Assembly (NCBI RefSeq): GCF_034702125.1
Contig: NC_085875.1
Location: 47,312,270 to 47,376,269, forward strand
Length of the DNA stretch: 64,000 nt
Source: Engraulis encrasicolus
Taxonomy: Eukaryota > Chordata > Actinopteri > Clupeiformes > Engraulidae
Direction of reading: 5' to 3'
This document shows, piece by piece, positions 37,456 to 49,546 of the stretch. Both the position numbers and the translations under genes were made by a program. Positions within the stretch are counted from its first letter, which is position 1. Each line of letters begins with the position of its first letter. The notes under the pieces were generated by a model. The model made no database searches, was not told the origin of the DNA, and saw nothing but the letters and a program-made list of their open reading frames with translations.

Positions 37456-39299
37456 ATGAGCGACGGTGAGTTTCTAATTTCCATCAAAGTCAGTTATCTT
37501 TACACTGGCTATGAGTCATGTTCATTTTAAAGTGTACATTATTTTGGGCATATTGTTAATTCATGTGTCATTATTGTTTTGGTTTATTCTTCTCTCATGT
37601 TCAGACGAAAAGGTAAGATTTTCTTTTCTATTTAATAAAGAGTTTGCTGATGTTATTTCATCATTGTGGGTTGAAGAAGCCTCTCAGCAGGTTATTTGTC
37701 ATAAATGTTTGCCATTTGATTTCTTTGTCCACAGCGCAAGCCTGAGCATCGCTTTGAGGATGACGTGAGTACAGCATCTAAGTCTCAGCTCATAATCAAG
37801 ACAGATCACATTTATTGAGACTCTACCATTCCACTGGCTGACACACTTCCTGTATCCCGAACTTAGTCACTCTGATACAGGGAGTCAGCAATATGGGGTT
37901 CAATGTCTTGTTATACCTTAAAGCTCTTTAGACATTAAGTCATAATGTCCCTACCATACTAAATTCAAACCTGTGAGCATCAGATTCCATCTGCCAAAGC
38001 TGACATTGTCCAATTTAGATAAGATTAGTTAAGACTAATGTAAGAAAACTATGTTTTATTTGAAATGGTTTTGGTGGAAGTTCCCTCTGTTATTTATTTA
38101 CATAAAGAAATAACAATAATTTCTTTGCCTTACCATTTTTAGGAAGATGGACATGGAAAAGGAAAGGTAGATTTTTTTAATGATTTAATTCTTAATAGCC
38201 TAACTGTATCTGTGGTATGGTAAGTCTATGTGTCTTTCTGTCTTGACCTCTTTTCATGTGCAGAGCGGTAGGTCCACCTTGATGTGTGAAAAAAAGTCAC
38301 ATTGATCATTAGTGTATGATCACAAAGCTCTTCACAACACAACTGAAACTTCAGGAGTCTATACTACAGAGCTGGTTCAGGGCTTAGCGTGTCTGGCAGT
38401 GGCAAGACACATACTGTAGATTAGAAGAACCACAAAGAAACAAAAAGATGGCGGTGAACATACGGTATACTGTACGTACTTTGTTTAAAGCTAAGTGTTT
38501 TGGAGTTTAAGCAATTTTGGAGTCAATGTAGGCCTATGTGTATTTCAGTGACAGAGGAGAATCTGATCATTTTGATGAAATCTGCATTAAAAAAAAAAAT
38601 CCTTGTATTGAAAAAATATGGGATTGTAGTATTGACCTTGCTAAACTGCTCATACTTGGGGTTTTGTATATTTATTTTTATGAAAGATGGCATCTTTGCA
38701 TTTGTTTGTGTGACTTAGTGGAACAGAATGAATTATATTAATTTCTTGAATGTATTAATGGATTTACAGACCCCTGCACACATGCTTCTTTGCACAGAAT
38801 CTTTGGAAATGTCACTTGAGTATAGGAGGGTTAGGTGTTAACTGTCTATTCTCCTCATTCGACAACTGACAGAGGAAATGTGATTGAAAGGATGTAAATA
38901 CTATGTATCGGTGATTCAATTTAAAAAAACTCGGAAGCTGGTTAGCCTGCCTTGCTTACTCAGTATTCCTGTATTGCTACAAAATAGTGTACAAACGCAC
39001 TGAGAAACTGCAATGTCCCCCCTAATACTGTAAGTCCAGTTTAATAACTTGTTGAGTGACATCCATGTTTTGAGATGTAAAAAACAACCACTGCATTTGT
39101 CTCATTCCTTTTTGGCACCCACCAGGGCAAAGGCAAGGACGAGCATGGACATGGGCATGGACCACCTCATGGACACGGGCAAGGACACGGGCATGGACAT
39201 GGACCACCCCAGGGGCATGGGAATGCATGGAAATGGGGGCAGAGGTGGAGAGCATGGCGGTGGACGTGGCGGACATCACTGAATTCCTGCACTCCTTAA
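37456..39299 (+). CDS. Unrecognised small His-Gly-rich protein, copy A (frameshifted tail)
   Basis: Coding exons are 37456-37465, 37605-37612 (8-nt microexon), 37735-37764, 38143-38166 and 39126-39299. A noncoding first exon ends at 37219 (ggttag|gtaagt). The predicted 81-aa protein starts MSDDEKRKPEHRFEDD, continues EDGHGKGKGKGKDE, then has HG repeats with PP (HGHGHGPPHGHGQG). All junctions are GT-AG, the exons have the same lengths as in copy B, and AATAAA lies at 39519-39524. No signal peptide or membrane segment is visible. I do not know the family. HG repeats can bind Zn, Ni or Cu, which is general chemistry and not evidence of function. Relative to copy B, a 2-bp deletion near 39218-39235 shifts the frame, so the tail reads Trp/Arg-rich (AWKWGQRWRAWRW) and ends at TAA. 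Copy A may be decaying or diverged. Confidence 0.65.
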
Positions 39300-39518
39300 C
39301 TACTGAAGGATTGGCTTAGCCAGGCCGCGCCTTCCTAGTGACGCAACACTTTCGGCATTGCAACTAGTCAGGTCAAGAGCAATGCAAGTACTTTCTGAGT
39401 TCCTGAAAATACAGGAATTCCTTTCACTTTGTCGGGAAGCAAACAACCATAAGCAAACCAATAATCAAGCTAGGATTGGCTTACCCAATGCCTCATATGT
39501 CAATGGCATTGATTATTC

Positions 39519-39524
39519 AATAAA
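39519..39524 (+). terminator. Poly(A) signal of copy A
   Basis: AATAAA in ttcaataaaagtgtgttaaatgg, conserved with copy B. Confidence 0.7.
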
Positions 39525-40040
39525 AGTGTGTTAAATGGTTTCTTGTGTCTTCTGTAACATTTTGTCTTCTTGTGTCTGCAAAGGATGTGTGTTGTATTTC
39601 TAGGTCTACATTAGAAGATAATCCCCATTTTTACATTACTAACAAACAAGCAAATAATGTGGTGAAAATGACAAATACGCTGCTGTCCAAGACCAAAGAC
39701 CAAACAAAACAAAAAACAAACATGTGGCTCAATGATTCCACTTTGAATACTGGATTGGGTAGTTCAAAAGCACCATGCACAGTATTTGATTGACCAGTGG
39801 GTGGTGCTAGTATACATGGGTTCTAAATTTTGTTTATAACCTGACTGCGCGAAACTATCTGCACACAACTCAACCTCTGATTGTTGCAAACCACTGTCGG
39901 TAAAAAAAAAATAGAGCACGTAGTTGGCTGCCAGTGTCTTGCCCCTCGTCATAACATCGTGTTTACAAACACTGAGAACCTATGTATATGTTGAAGACTG
40001 TGATTCAGTACAGTCAATCTTGTACAAGGGTTCAATCTTG

Positions 40041-40538
40041 TACAAGGGTGACCAAATATACCACTCGCCTCCAAAAGAGTTGTCGCCTATCCATCTGTTT
40101 GGAATAACAGCTAATAACCTGACTTTCAATTAATCACTTGGCTTCAGAAGTCACTCATATGAAAGCTACAACCCTCTCGAATGAAAATTAATGTACAAAA
40201 ATAAATTTCATGCACCAAAGAAAGATTGACCCTTTAATGAACACAGACAGGGCAGATTTTGAAAAGACAAAAGTTTTGTCGCCTATCGAACATAATGTGA
40301 AAATGAGCAGATAAGTAACTTCAAAACACTTGAAAAATACGCAGATCGGGTGTCATACTTAATCACTGATTCACTCACACCTCTCCAGAAAATCAACTTT
40401 GACCTTAGGTGTATGTTTAGGGTCATTGTAATCATGGAAAGCAACACAATGAAAATCAATGGAGTTCAATGAGGGATGGTGACATATTCGCTATTCATAG
40501 AGCAATACATTTTTAACTTCATGATGTAATCAATGATA
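40041..40538. other. Non-coding, no feature recognised
   Basis: AT-rich sequence beyond the end of the copy A duplication. I see no exon or element with clear ends. Confidence 0.4.
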
Positions 40539-40539
40539 A

Positions 40540-40860
40540 AAGCCCTCACACACCAGCAGCATGCATGCAGCTCCACATAAGAGCTGTATCCCTCCCATGT
40601 TTGACTTTAGGCACCATGTATTTTTTAGATGCGTCCCACGCATCTCTATAAGAGGCTTTGGTGTCCGTCCGTCCGTCCGTCCGCCCTCCCGTGATGTGTT
40701 TCCCTCCCGTGATGCGTTTCTGAATTGTGATTCCCTCCTGTGATTCCCTCTTGTGTCCACAAGGTGGCAGTCGCTCAGTTTTGGCCTGGAGCTCATGCGT
40801 GCAAACCAACCGTGCTCTTTGCCAGTGAGAAAAACATGGCGGCACTTCCTGTTGATTTTC
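40540..40860 (-). mobile_element. Tc1-like transposase remnant plus short satellite
   Basis: On the minus strand, PKVKHGRDTALMW (40546-40640 region) matches the VKHGTDTALVW of the remnant at 42211-42480. The adjoining 40650-40750 holds (TCCG)n and ccctcccgtgatgcgttt-type short repeats. Confidence 0.55.
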
Positions 40861-40869
40861 ACATGAAAG

Positions 40870-42200
40870 TTTTGCTTAATTTAAAGTCCCTAAGCGACTA
40901 TAAATGTTGTGGCTTCCATATATTGATGTAAAAGTGCCCCACGAAGTAATGAAGCACAACAAAGTTACTCCACATTACCATTTGACCACTCGTTTTTCTA
41001 TGCTAACAGGGTAGCTAATGTAGCATTGTAAATGATCCAGGGAGAAAGGGGGAAATGTTGTGATTTCAGTCCGCCTGAGGCAACGATTTTCGTGGGGAAG
41101 ATGACCTGCATCTCGGTGGCATTGAACCACGCCCCCGTACCTTATTTGGCTCGCTCAGCACGTGCGTCCTCAGTCCAATCGCAATGCTTTATTTTCCCCA
41201 GAAGTTTAATCGCATTTAAGTGAAAGTGCCATGTATACACATCGCAAAATAACTCTTAATCCGATCTATTTAAATCGCATTTATTAAATCGGACTTAAAA
41301 ACATCATGTACACGTAGCCAATGTCTCATTGATTAGTTTATGGAACTTACGGTTTGTCTGTTACGGTCCACGAAGACAATATCCACGTGAAAACGCAAAC
41401 GCCTGCAAACCACTGTTTTGACAGAAATACAGTTCACCTGTCGCCTACTCTGTTTTCTTCCCAAAGCGGCATTTAAAAGTATTCCATGAAATCCAACATC
41501 AACGTCACTTCAAATAGGTGACAGCATCATGCTCACACATGAAATAACACTTCAGTGAGGGGGGGACATCACTGCTCTCATATTAAAGTGAAAAGAGAAT
41601 TTCACATTTTAGTTTATTTAATGTAGGCCTATGCAAAATTGCAAATAGCCTATTCATTGAAATCTGTCCAGAAAGGGTTGTAATGTTTGCCTGTTTTTTA
41701 TGTTTGTAATTAAAAAAAAAAAAAAAAAAAAAAAGTGATTTAAAAAAAAAAAAATAGCCTAACAAAAATAGAGATTTTATGTTAAAAAAAATGTGATATG
41801 GGATGGACCGATGGCCCCCCTAAGCTAAATTCGCCTTAGGTCCCCACATTGCTAAATGTAGTGTAAGGGATTATTCTGAAAAGACAGTAACATGTAATCA
41901 GCAATGCATTACAGTTTTTCAGTAAATTGCCCAACACTGTTGAAATCCTATGGTACTTTTTCAAATCCAGGCTTATACAGTACATGGTAGGCTTATTGAT
42001 AAATTGCCTTGACAGGTTATGAGGAGGCCAAGGGGGCGTTTGGGCAAAAAAGGTTCAGAACGGGCATAGACGGACGCATCTGTTGTCCGCCTGTCGGACT
42101 TGTTTCCAAATTCTTCACCTTTAACACCAAATAAGTCTCTCCCACTGTCCTGTCTCAAAAAAGCCAGCCAAGAGTATGTCAGTCCTAATTCTGACAAAAA
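40870..42200. other. Repeat-rich non-coding stretch
   Basis: No gene is seen. It contains A-rich runs at 41709-41755 and unassigned sequence. Confidence 0.4.
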
Positions 42201-42210
42201 TGAAGGGTAA

Positions 42211-42480
42211 TTGGACTCATACTCTCAAGTCAAGATCCCAAGATCTACCATTTTAGAACTGATAGCATCAAAACTATATGGTGTTGGAGGTGAAGAATAT
42301 GAAAAAAGAGAAATGGTGCATAAAGTGAAACATGGTACAGATACAGCTCTAGTGTGGATGAGCTTGACTGGACTGATCAGAGTCCTGACCTCAACCCTTG
42401 GAATGATAGAGCGGTGACAACCAGGCGGCCTAACATCATCATTACTAGTACTTTATATGACCTCCCAAATGAGCTCCTGG
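42211..42480 (+). mobile_element. Tc1-like transposase fragment
   Basis: VKHGTDTALVW, then in another frame DELDWTDQSPDLNPW, the typical Tc1 'DWPxQSPDLNPxE' catalytic neighbourhood. The final Glu region is frameshifted or lost. Confidence 0.75.
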
Positions 42481-43299
42481 TCCTGGTTATGCAAATAGGA
42501 AATCATGTATCTATTTTGTATATTACTGAAAATGAAATTATATTGTGTACCAAATGTAGAGTATCAAGGATTACCAGGGTATCACAGGAAGGCAAAATGT
42601 GCAGGATAATAATAAGTCACCAGTACGCGCAGCCAGATGAAAAGTGAAAATGTGTGCAGAATAGAGCCCACTCAACCCAGTCAATCAGGTTCATGTCCTT
42701 AGGTGTAAAATGTGGCCCTGTGATAACAATCTCGGATACCTGTCTCTCCTGCCAATGGGAGTAGGTGTCTGCAGCTGAAGAAGGCCCCTTTGGTGAAAAT
42801 GGTGGTGATGGTTGAAGAGGAGCATGCTCAGGGTCCTCCTTTCAGCTATTGTTGCGTCTCCAGATGCGCACCATGTATCTCCTCTCATCATGGCGGCGCT
42901 CGAATGAGCAGCGACCTGAGAGTTCTTGAACAGTGTATTCTTAAACGCAATTTCGTTGTCAAAACTCGTTTTGGTCAATGACAAATAAAAGCTCTTCATT
43001 CTTGATCATGTCCATTCCCTCCTATACACTTCATAATTGTGTCATGCTGTGCAGTGAGCGAATTTCTGCATGTAGCATGACTCTGAGTTGTAGATGTGTG
43101 GTGGTGTACAGAAGGGATAAATAACACTGGGGAATGTAGAGTTCTCCTTTGTGCACCAGTGATACTGACCACAACCTCTGATATTAGGTCTCCCATTCTG
43201 ACAAACTGCCATTGTAGTTTAACAGGCCAGGCCACACACCCACCCTCAGCAGTTAATCTCCACTCCCACATTCTCCTGGTAGGCAATGTGTCATAGCAT

Positions 43300-44060
43300 T
43301 GACAATGTCACAGTTTGTTTACTATGAAGAGGGCATTAAAATCTGATGAACCAGTTTTTGTTTTACTGATGCCAGGTAAAGTCAGAAAATATAACCATCT
43401 TCAAGAATCCATACGTTTGCATATTCTGGAAGGGGAACAATATTAGATTATAATTTGTTATCTTGTAAATGTATCTGAGATTAAAGTATATTTAAGAACT
43501 TTGTCAGGTTAATTGTGGGCTATATACATTTGTTCTGATTTGTTCATTCAATCAAATGGTGTTGGAGAGAAAAGAAACATATCACATGTCAATGTATTGT
43601 CTACGAACCTATTTCCATGCAATGCTACTTTCATATTAGAGAATAGGTACATAATTGTACTTCTATTTGTTCGGACAGAAGTGAATTATTTTTTATTTTT
43701 TTCATTTTAATTTCATTAATCATATAATGAGTTGGATTACACTACAAAAGTATAACTATTTCTAATGTATACCCGTATGGCTTTATTCTTACTTCAGCTC
43801 ACTGGTGAAAAATTCACATGAATTCACAACACTATAGATTATGACACCATGTATCTACAGTATGTGGCTCCGACATTTTTAATTATTAGAAAATGGGCTA
43901 AAACTAATCAGCTATGGTATGCAGAATTTTCATGTAGTGAATATCTGTCAACAATAAGGACAACATTAGAAATATTATTGATGATGCTTGGGACCTTCTA
44001 TGGCTTGTTGTTAGTGGTTCAACAGAAAAATAGTCACTTTTTAGAAAATCGTTTTTTTCC
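43300..44060. other. AT-rich non-coding stretch
   Basis: No homology recognised. An open frame at 43849-44082 has no recognisable domain. Confidence 0.35.
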
Positions 44061-44072
44061 CTTTATCTTTGA

Positions 44073-44516
44073 AAGGCTGTGAAATCAAAAGGCTATGAGA
44101 TGCAACTTTCTATCATACAGAGGTATACTCCAGAGACACATGGGTTTCAAGGAAATGTAGTGAGAATTTGCCATACCACCTGTGATGCAATTATGTATGA
44201 TCGGGAGCATAAATTGCCATATTATAATATTTTATTTCAACATATTAATTAAAATGGTCATTCTGATGGTGGAACTATGAAGTAGAATATTTATATGAAT
44301 TAATAATGGCATTTAAACCACTCCAGAAGGCTGATATAACAGCCAGAAGTGGCTTAAGAGACATTTTAATTTAGGCGATTTTTTTTTTTTTTTCTTCAAA
44401 TGGTGTATTTACTAAATAGGCTGTAAAACCACAAAGCTATGAGATCCAGCTTGCTATCATACATGAATATACTCCAGAGACACATAGCTTTCAGAAAAAT
44501 ATAGTGAGAATTTGCC
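44073..44516 (+). repeat. Two diverged copies of a ~97-bp segment
   Basis: 44073-44169 and 44420-44516 are about 80% alike. Each starts after an AG (gaaag|gctgtg, aatag|gctgta) and is open in the same frame (AVKSKGYEMQLSIIQRYTPE versus AVKPQSYEIQLAIIHEYTPE). Confidence 0.7.
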
Positions 44517-44865
44517 TTGCTGGTTGGTGCTGTTAAATAAATACTGACAATTGTATTATCAATTGAACCCATGCCTCTGTCTTTACTTACTTACCTGTGT
44601 GCGGGAAACCCTGGTTTAAAGCTTGGTCTAAGAACCATTGTTCAACAAGTATATCTGGTGGTGCAAGGCCACCAGTGGCGTAGTCGTTAAAACACACACA
44701 CTTTACCTAAATCTCCAACCTACCCTCGGTTACACACAGGACAAGGGGACACTGGAAGGGAAACTGAGGCCACCTGGACTGGTGCAAAGGCCATTGAACT
44801 GCTTGGCTCTTAAAGACTGTGTTAAGTGTGTGGTCTTCATCAGACTGGGTGATGAAGACCTCGAT

Positions 44866-45300
44866 AGAAGGACAATGAAATGGAATACAATGGACTTTGT
44901 GAAAACAACCAGACGACCTGGACTTTGCCGACGACCTTGCACTACTTTCTCACAATCACCAGCAAATGCAGGATGAGACCACTGCAGTAGCGGAGAACTC
45001 AGTAAGAGTAGGCCTTAATATCTACAAAGGAAAGACGAAGACCCTGAGAATCAACGGCAACAATCAAACACCTATCTACCTGGAGGGAGAAGCACCGGAA
45101 GAAGTGAATAATTTCACATACCTGGGCAGGAACATTGACAACCTAGGAGGCACTGATGTTGATGTAAAAATGAGAATAGGCAAAGCATGAGCCGCTTTCA
45201 ACCAGCTGAAGAACATCTGGAAGTCCAGCAGTATAGCCATCAACACCAAGACCAGACTCTTCACTCTCCAATGTGAAGTCAGTTTTACTATACGGAGGTT
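44866..45300 (+). mobile_element. Non-LTR retrotransposon fragment (reverse transcriptase C-part)
   Basis: It encodes LDFADDLALLSHNHQQMQDE, the FADD catalytic box of LINE reverse transcriptase, then TAVAENSVRVGLNIYKGKTK and NNFTYLGRNIDNLGG. The frame shifts near 44930 and a TGA lies at 45188, so it is a dead copy. Confidence 0.88.
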
Positions 45301-46019
45301 TAGTGGGGTTGAAAGAATCTTAACCTAAAAGGCGAGGTGGGGACCTGGACAGAACTCTGCTTCAGAGAGAATGTTTTTGGATTCATGAACTTGGCTGCCT
45401 ATCCCCAAAAGGGATGAATGAGGACTTTAATCTTGCTTGTTTCTTGTAAATGTGTCATCTGGAACATTTCTTGCATTTTACATACTGTCTATCTGAACTG
45501 CTTTGTTTGTAAACTTTCCTCATTGAATTGCCTGATTGCACCGCGCTCTTCCGTCTTGTTGGCGCGTCTCTGAAGTAATCAAGTAGTTAGGAAATGAATC
45601 GCACTCGTTTTTTTTTCTTCTTTCTTGTTCTTTTCTTTTTATTTAAAAATTGCAGGGACTGATATGACAGACGTTTCGGCTGCACAGAGCCTTCTTCAGT
45701 GTCACAGTCTCAGTCTATTTCCTGAAGTCTTTTAAAGCAACAACCTCCTTGTCACCTGTTGCTAATTGCTCATTAGAGGTGGCGCAGAGGTGCACCACCT
45801 GCTGGAGCATGAAAGACACTTCAACCGACAACAGTAACTCAAAAGATGGAGAAGGGAACAAACATCCAAAAAACAAAAACAAAAACAGCTAGACATTCAG
45901 TAGGCTATAGAAAAGAAGGCAGTTACCGAAAACAAGTTAGTTCAAAGTCCACATATAGCAGTAGCAATAGTAATTACAACCATTGTGAAAGAAGTAAAAC
46001 AAAAATAATCAGAGAACTT

Positions 46020-46542
46020 TCATGTGAAATAAATTTCGCAGATGAAACGCTTGGCCACCCTGCAGATATCATCATTCCAGGATTTCAGTGGTTGGTCTGG
46101 GAAATGTATTATCTCTATACAGTCCTCAGCACCATTGGTGTCATTTGGTTCACCCTGCATCCAGAATCTGAAATGAAATGATCAAACAAGGTAGCCTATT
46201 TATCATTCTAAAACGTGTTGCTCAAAATAAACAGTAGTAAAAGTACTAAGTAAAATTGCATTTTACAAGGCACTAGGATATTTGGTCATTTCAAATGATC
46301 TTACCCAGATTTATTCAGACGTTTGCCATTTACCCATTTCCAGACACCCTCCGTCTGCACGTCACTGAGACCAATCCAGGCTCTACTTGTCCCTAATTGT
46401 GAGATGATACATTTCTGTTCCTCCTGACTGTCGATGATCAGCAGATGAGCTCCTAGATCTAGGCACGTCTGTTTGCTGTCAGCCCAATTTTTTTTACTGC
46501 TGGAAATGTAGTATAGACCCGAACCAAAATGTGTCCAGTCAC
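46020..46542 (-). CDS. Orphan C-type lectin domain exons (CD209-like), partial
   Basis: Two minus-strand exons, 46305-46542 and 46020-46167, form a complete C-type lectin domain with stop TGA (46020-46022). They encode YYISSSKKNWADSKQTCLDL, the WIGL motif, then [23 protein letters not shown] and a final FICEIYFT. EPN and WND are the calcium-dependent mannose/fucose-type sugar-binding motifs. The exon structure and phases (1 in, 2 between) equal those of the complete lectin at 56980-62660. No cytoplasmic, membrane or coiled-coil exon was found between 46.6 and 56.9 kb. It is therefore a partial gene copy, or an alternative 3' lectin cassette of that upstream gene. Both exons are open with good splice sites. 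A possible minus-strand poly(A) signal is at 45638-45643. Confidence 0.8.
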
Positions 46543-46719
46543 CTGTAATAAGGAAGACATTTAATTCAGAAAGTTTTCTTTTTTTCAAGTTCAAAGTACT
46601 GGTATTCCTGGACCTGTTGGGGCTATCGATGCTTTTTCACCTGGATCAGTGCAACATCAGCGGAGGAAAAAAATGTGCCACTTCCATACGTATGTGTCAG
46701 ACTCAGCAGGGCTCGACAA

Positions 46720-47300
46720 TAAGTCAAGTCAAGCCGGCCTCATTGTCAATTTCTTTACATGCGCTGGTCATGCAAAGAATTGAAATTACGTTTCTTATTT
46801 TCCTATGCAGACATAGACAGTTAGACATAGACACTACACATACATTACACCTAGAGTATACAATACACACAGACATATAAAGTGCAAGACTGGGCAACAG
46901 AAGACATAGAACATGTATCTTAAAGAGGTGTTGTGCATTTTCTATGTCCTGTCCTATATTGTGACAATTCTGACATAGTGATAGTAGCATTGTGAAATAA
47001 TAATAAATAATGGCAATTTGTAATGTGCAATATTATTTGAATGTTGTTTCGTGTTGTTTGAATCAGAACTAAGAAATGTGTTGTGTGTAGGTTTACCTTT
47101 GGGTTGGTAACTAGTTTTTCAGTGCAGTATTTCAAGTAACAGGCAGGGCCGCTGACAGGTTTTACTGGGCCCGGGGCAAAGTCATCTGAAATGGCCCCAT
47201 ACCCAACAATGTAATGGGGACCCAGTTATGGGCCCCCTATCTCCCTGGGCCCGGGACAACATACCCCTTTGTCCCGCCCCTGACGGCGGCCCTGGTAACA
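46720..47300. other. Repeat-derived non-coding stretch
   Basis: About 46720-46790 holds a 'aagtcaagccggcctcattgtcaatttctttac' type repeat end. 47150-47290 holds a 'gggcccggggcaaa...ggccctggtaac' repeat whose relatives appear near 23820, 27470, 62390 and 63905. Confidence 0.5.
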
Positions 47301-47378
47301 GACATGAAGCAGAAGCAACATGTGTGTGTGTGTAAGGGAGGCATGAAGCCGCAGAAGTAACAGGCATGAAGCAGCAGC

Positions 47379-47478
<100 letters not shown>

Positions 47479-47890
47479 TGCTGTGTCGGTCGCGAACACT
47501 CTAATGTTCTACTGTAAGAGCCGGCTCTTTGAAGTGAACGACAGGAACCGGCTCCACAATGGGAGCTGTTTGGGAGCCAAATTATTTTATTTTTCATTTT
47601 TTACGGTCCTCCGGTGCCTCACTGTCTCTGCCCCTTCCTCTTGTTGCGCATATGTTCTGCAATTCCAACAGAGCCAACGATTTGAAAAAACTTTGCCAAG
47701 TTGGCCAAGATGTATAATGACCATCGGCAGGGGTTACAGACAGTAGTCAATTGAGCAGACACACGACAGGAGTCGACCAGAAACTAAGCAGAAAATATGT
47801 ATGTACTGTATGGGGAGCCGAAAGAGCTGGCTTTCCATACTAAGAAGAGCCAAAAGAACCGCATCTCAGAAAAGAGCCGAAAATCCCATC

Positions 47891-47894
<4 letters not shown>

Positions 47895-47982
<88 letters not shown>
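47895..47982. repeat. (GT)n microsatellite at the edge of duplication copy B
   Basis: About 44 GT units. Copy A is likewise preceded by a GT/GTGC-rich tract (33425-33490), so a microsatellite marks the left breakpoint of both copies. Confidence 0.95.
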
Positions 47983-47983
<1 letters not shown>

Positions 47984-49073
47984 GCTTTGCAGAATAACTC
48001 CTGCCTAACAGGAATAGCCCTCCGCCTCCACTGGCAGCCAGCTGGAGGGTTGGCAGACATACTGGGAGGAACCACCAGCATCTGCCCAGGCACTTGGCAT
48101 AGCCCTACCAAACATCAAGTGGGGGAAGTTTAACAAGGCATACAGACTGAAGACTGACAACTACTAGTATCCCTCAAACTCAAGTGGTACTCTTGGATGG
48201 TGCAACATTCAACAAAAATTGAGGGAAAAGCCTAATCCTTGGTCCAGACACTTCAGTCGAAGTCCAAAACAATCTTAATTCAGTGGGATAGTATTGAAAA
48301 AGATTGTTTTGGACTTTTTAACTGGGCCAAGGATTTTATCCTTCATTTTTGTTGAGGCATATTGTCTGTTTGAGAGGGCATCCAAGCACAAGAATGCCAA
48401 AGGTGAAGTTGTGGAGAGGGGGCTGCTGAACGAGAAGATGAAGTTCACCCCCCCAACCCCCCACCCCCAACCCCCCCACTGCCTGTGTCTGTCATATCAA
48501 GGGAGCAGTCTTCTTCACCACGTAAAACTGGATTTTCAGCTCCCACTTATTTCATTATATTTTGAGGCCTTTGAGACCTTCTGAGGCCTCTGACCTCTGT
48601 GTGTGTAGCTCTAGAGCCCCCTGGTGGTCAGTCACGAAGCTGTGCAAAACTACACAGGTCAGGCAAGAGTCAGGCAAAGTATTCTACAGGACTCCTCTTA
48701 TCCACTAGGGGGCTCTAGAGATACACATACACATACACACACACTGGTCTGGTGAGAACCAGGCTATCATATGGGGCACCTAAGTCTCCACCCCTTCCGG
48801 GCGGCTCATGGGGCTGGGAAAGCCAAGACTGGGTTGTAATGGACTGATCAAAGCTATTTTCCGATCCACCTCGCATTCCCCCGTCGATCACACATATGCT
48901 GTACCTCAGAATTAATGATGACCAATGGTGTGCTTGTTGACTTCACTTGGGAAGTGATTTTTGAGTGTGCGTGCAAAAACATGTAATTATTTGGACTACA
49001 CAAGTCGCATGTCCGACGTGCAGAGGAGCAGCAGTAGCGTTGGCTGTGCCTTGGTTCGCGGAGCCCAGTCTAG

Positions 49074-49546
49074 CGAAAAAATCAACTGTATGCCTCGTGG
49101 TGCCGTTACGATATAGCCTCGTTTTTCGTGGTTGGGCGACGCACGCTGTCGTCGAGAGTGGATGAGAGAGAGGGCAAGAGAGAGAGCGTGAGAGAGAGAC
49201 CACCCTAACCCTAACCCTTCCGTTAGGGGAGCGCTGTCATTGTGTCAGCTTCATGCCATCTCTCCCTTCCTCCAACATTGTCCCTAACCTTAACCCTAAA
49301 CCTAACCCTAACCTTAACCCTAACCCTAACCTTAACCCTAAACTTAACCCTAAATCACTTGTTTGAAATGTTTGATTACCGTCGTTTCTAGTTAGCCTTC
49401 ACTCACGCTTGATTGTTGCCATCCGTCCGCATTATTCTTCCCCCCACAACCAAACTACCCCAATTGTCAGTTCCCCCTTTTGTCACCCAACAACGAGAAA
49501 CGAGGCTATTCGTAACGGCACCACGAGGCTTACAGTTGATTTTTTC
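49074..49546. mobile_element. Inverted-repeat element with telomere-like core (copy B)
   Basis: The left arm gaaaaaatcaactgtatgcc, then tcgtggtgccgttacgatatagcctcg, and the right arm ending cttacagttgattttttc, are about 70 bp inverted repeats. The core has CCCTAA-type repeats at 49202-49219 and 49283-49353. Confidence 0.82.

Larger units (their letters stand above)
33490..40040 (+). repeat. Segmental duplication, copy A
   Basis: Starts gctttgcagaataactcctg and runs collinear, with indels, with 47983-54160 in the same orientation. It carries the whole His-Gly gene copy A. Copy-specific inserts include 34766-35320, a MITE at 35419-35781 and 36190-36950. Confidence 0.92.
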
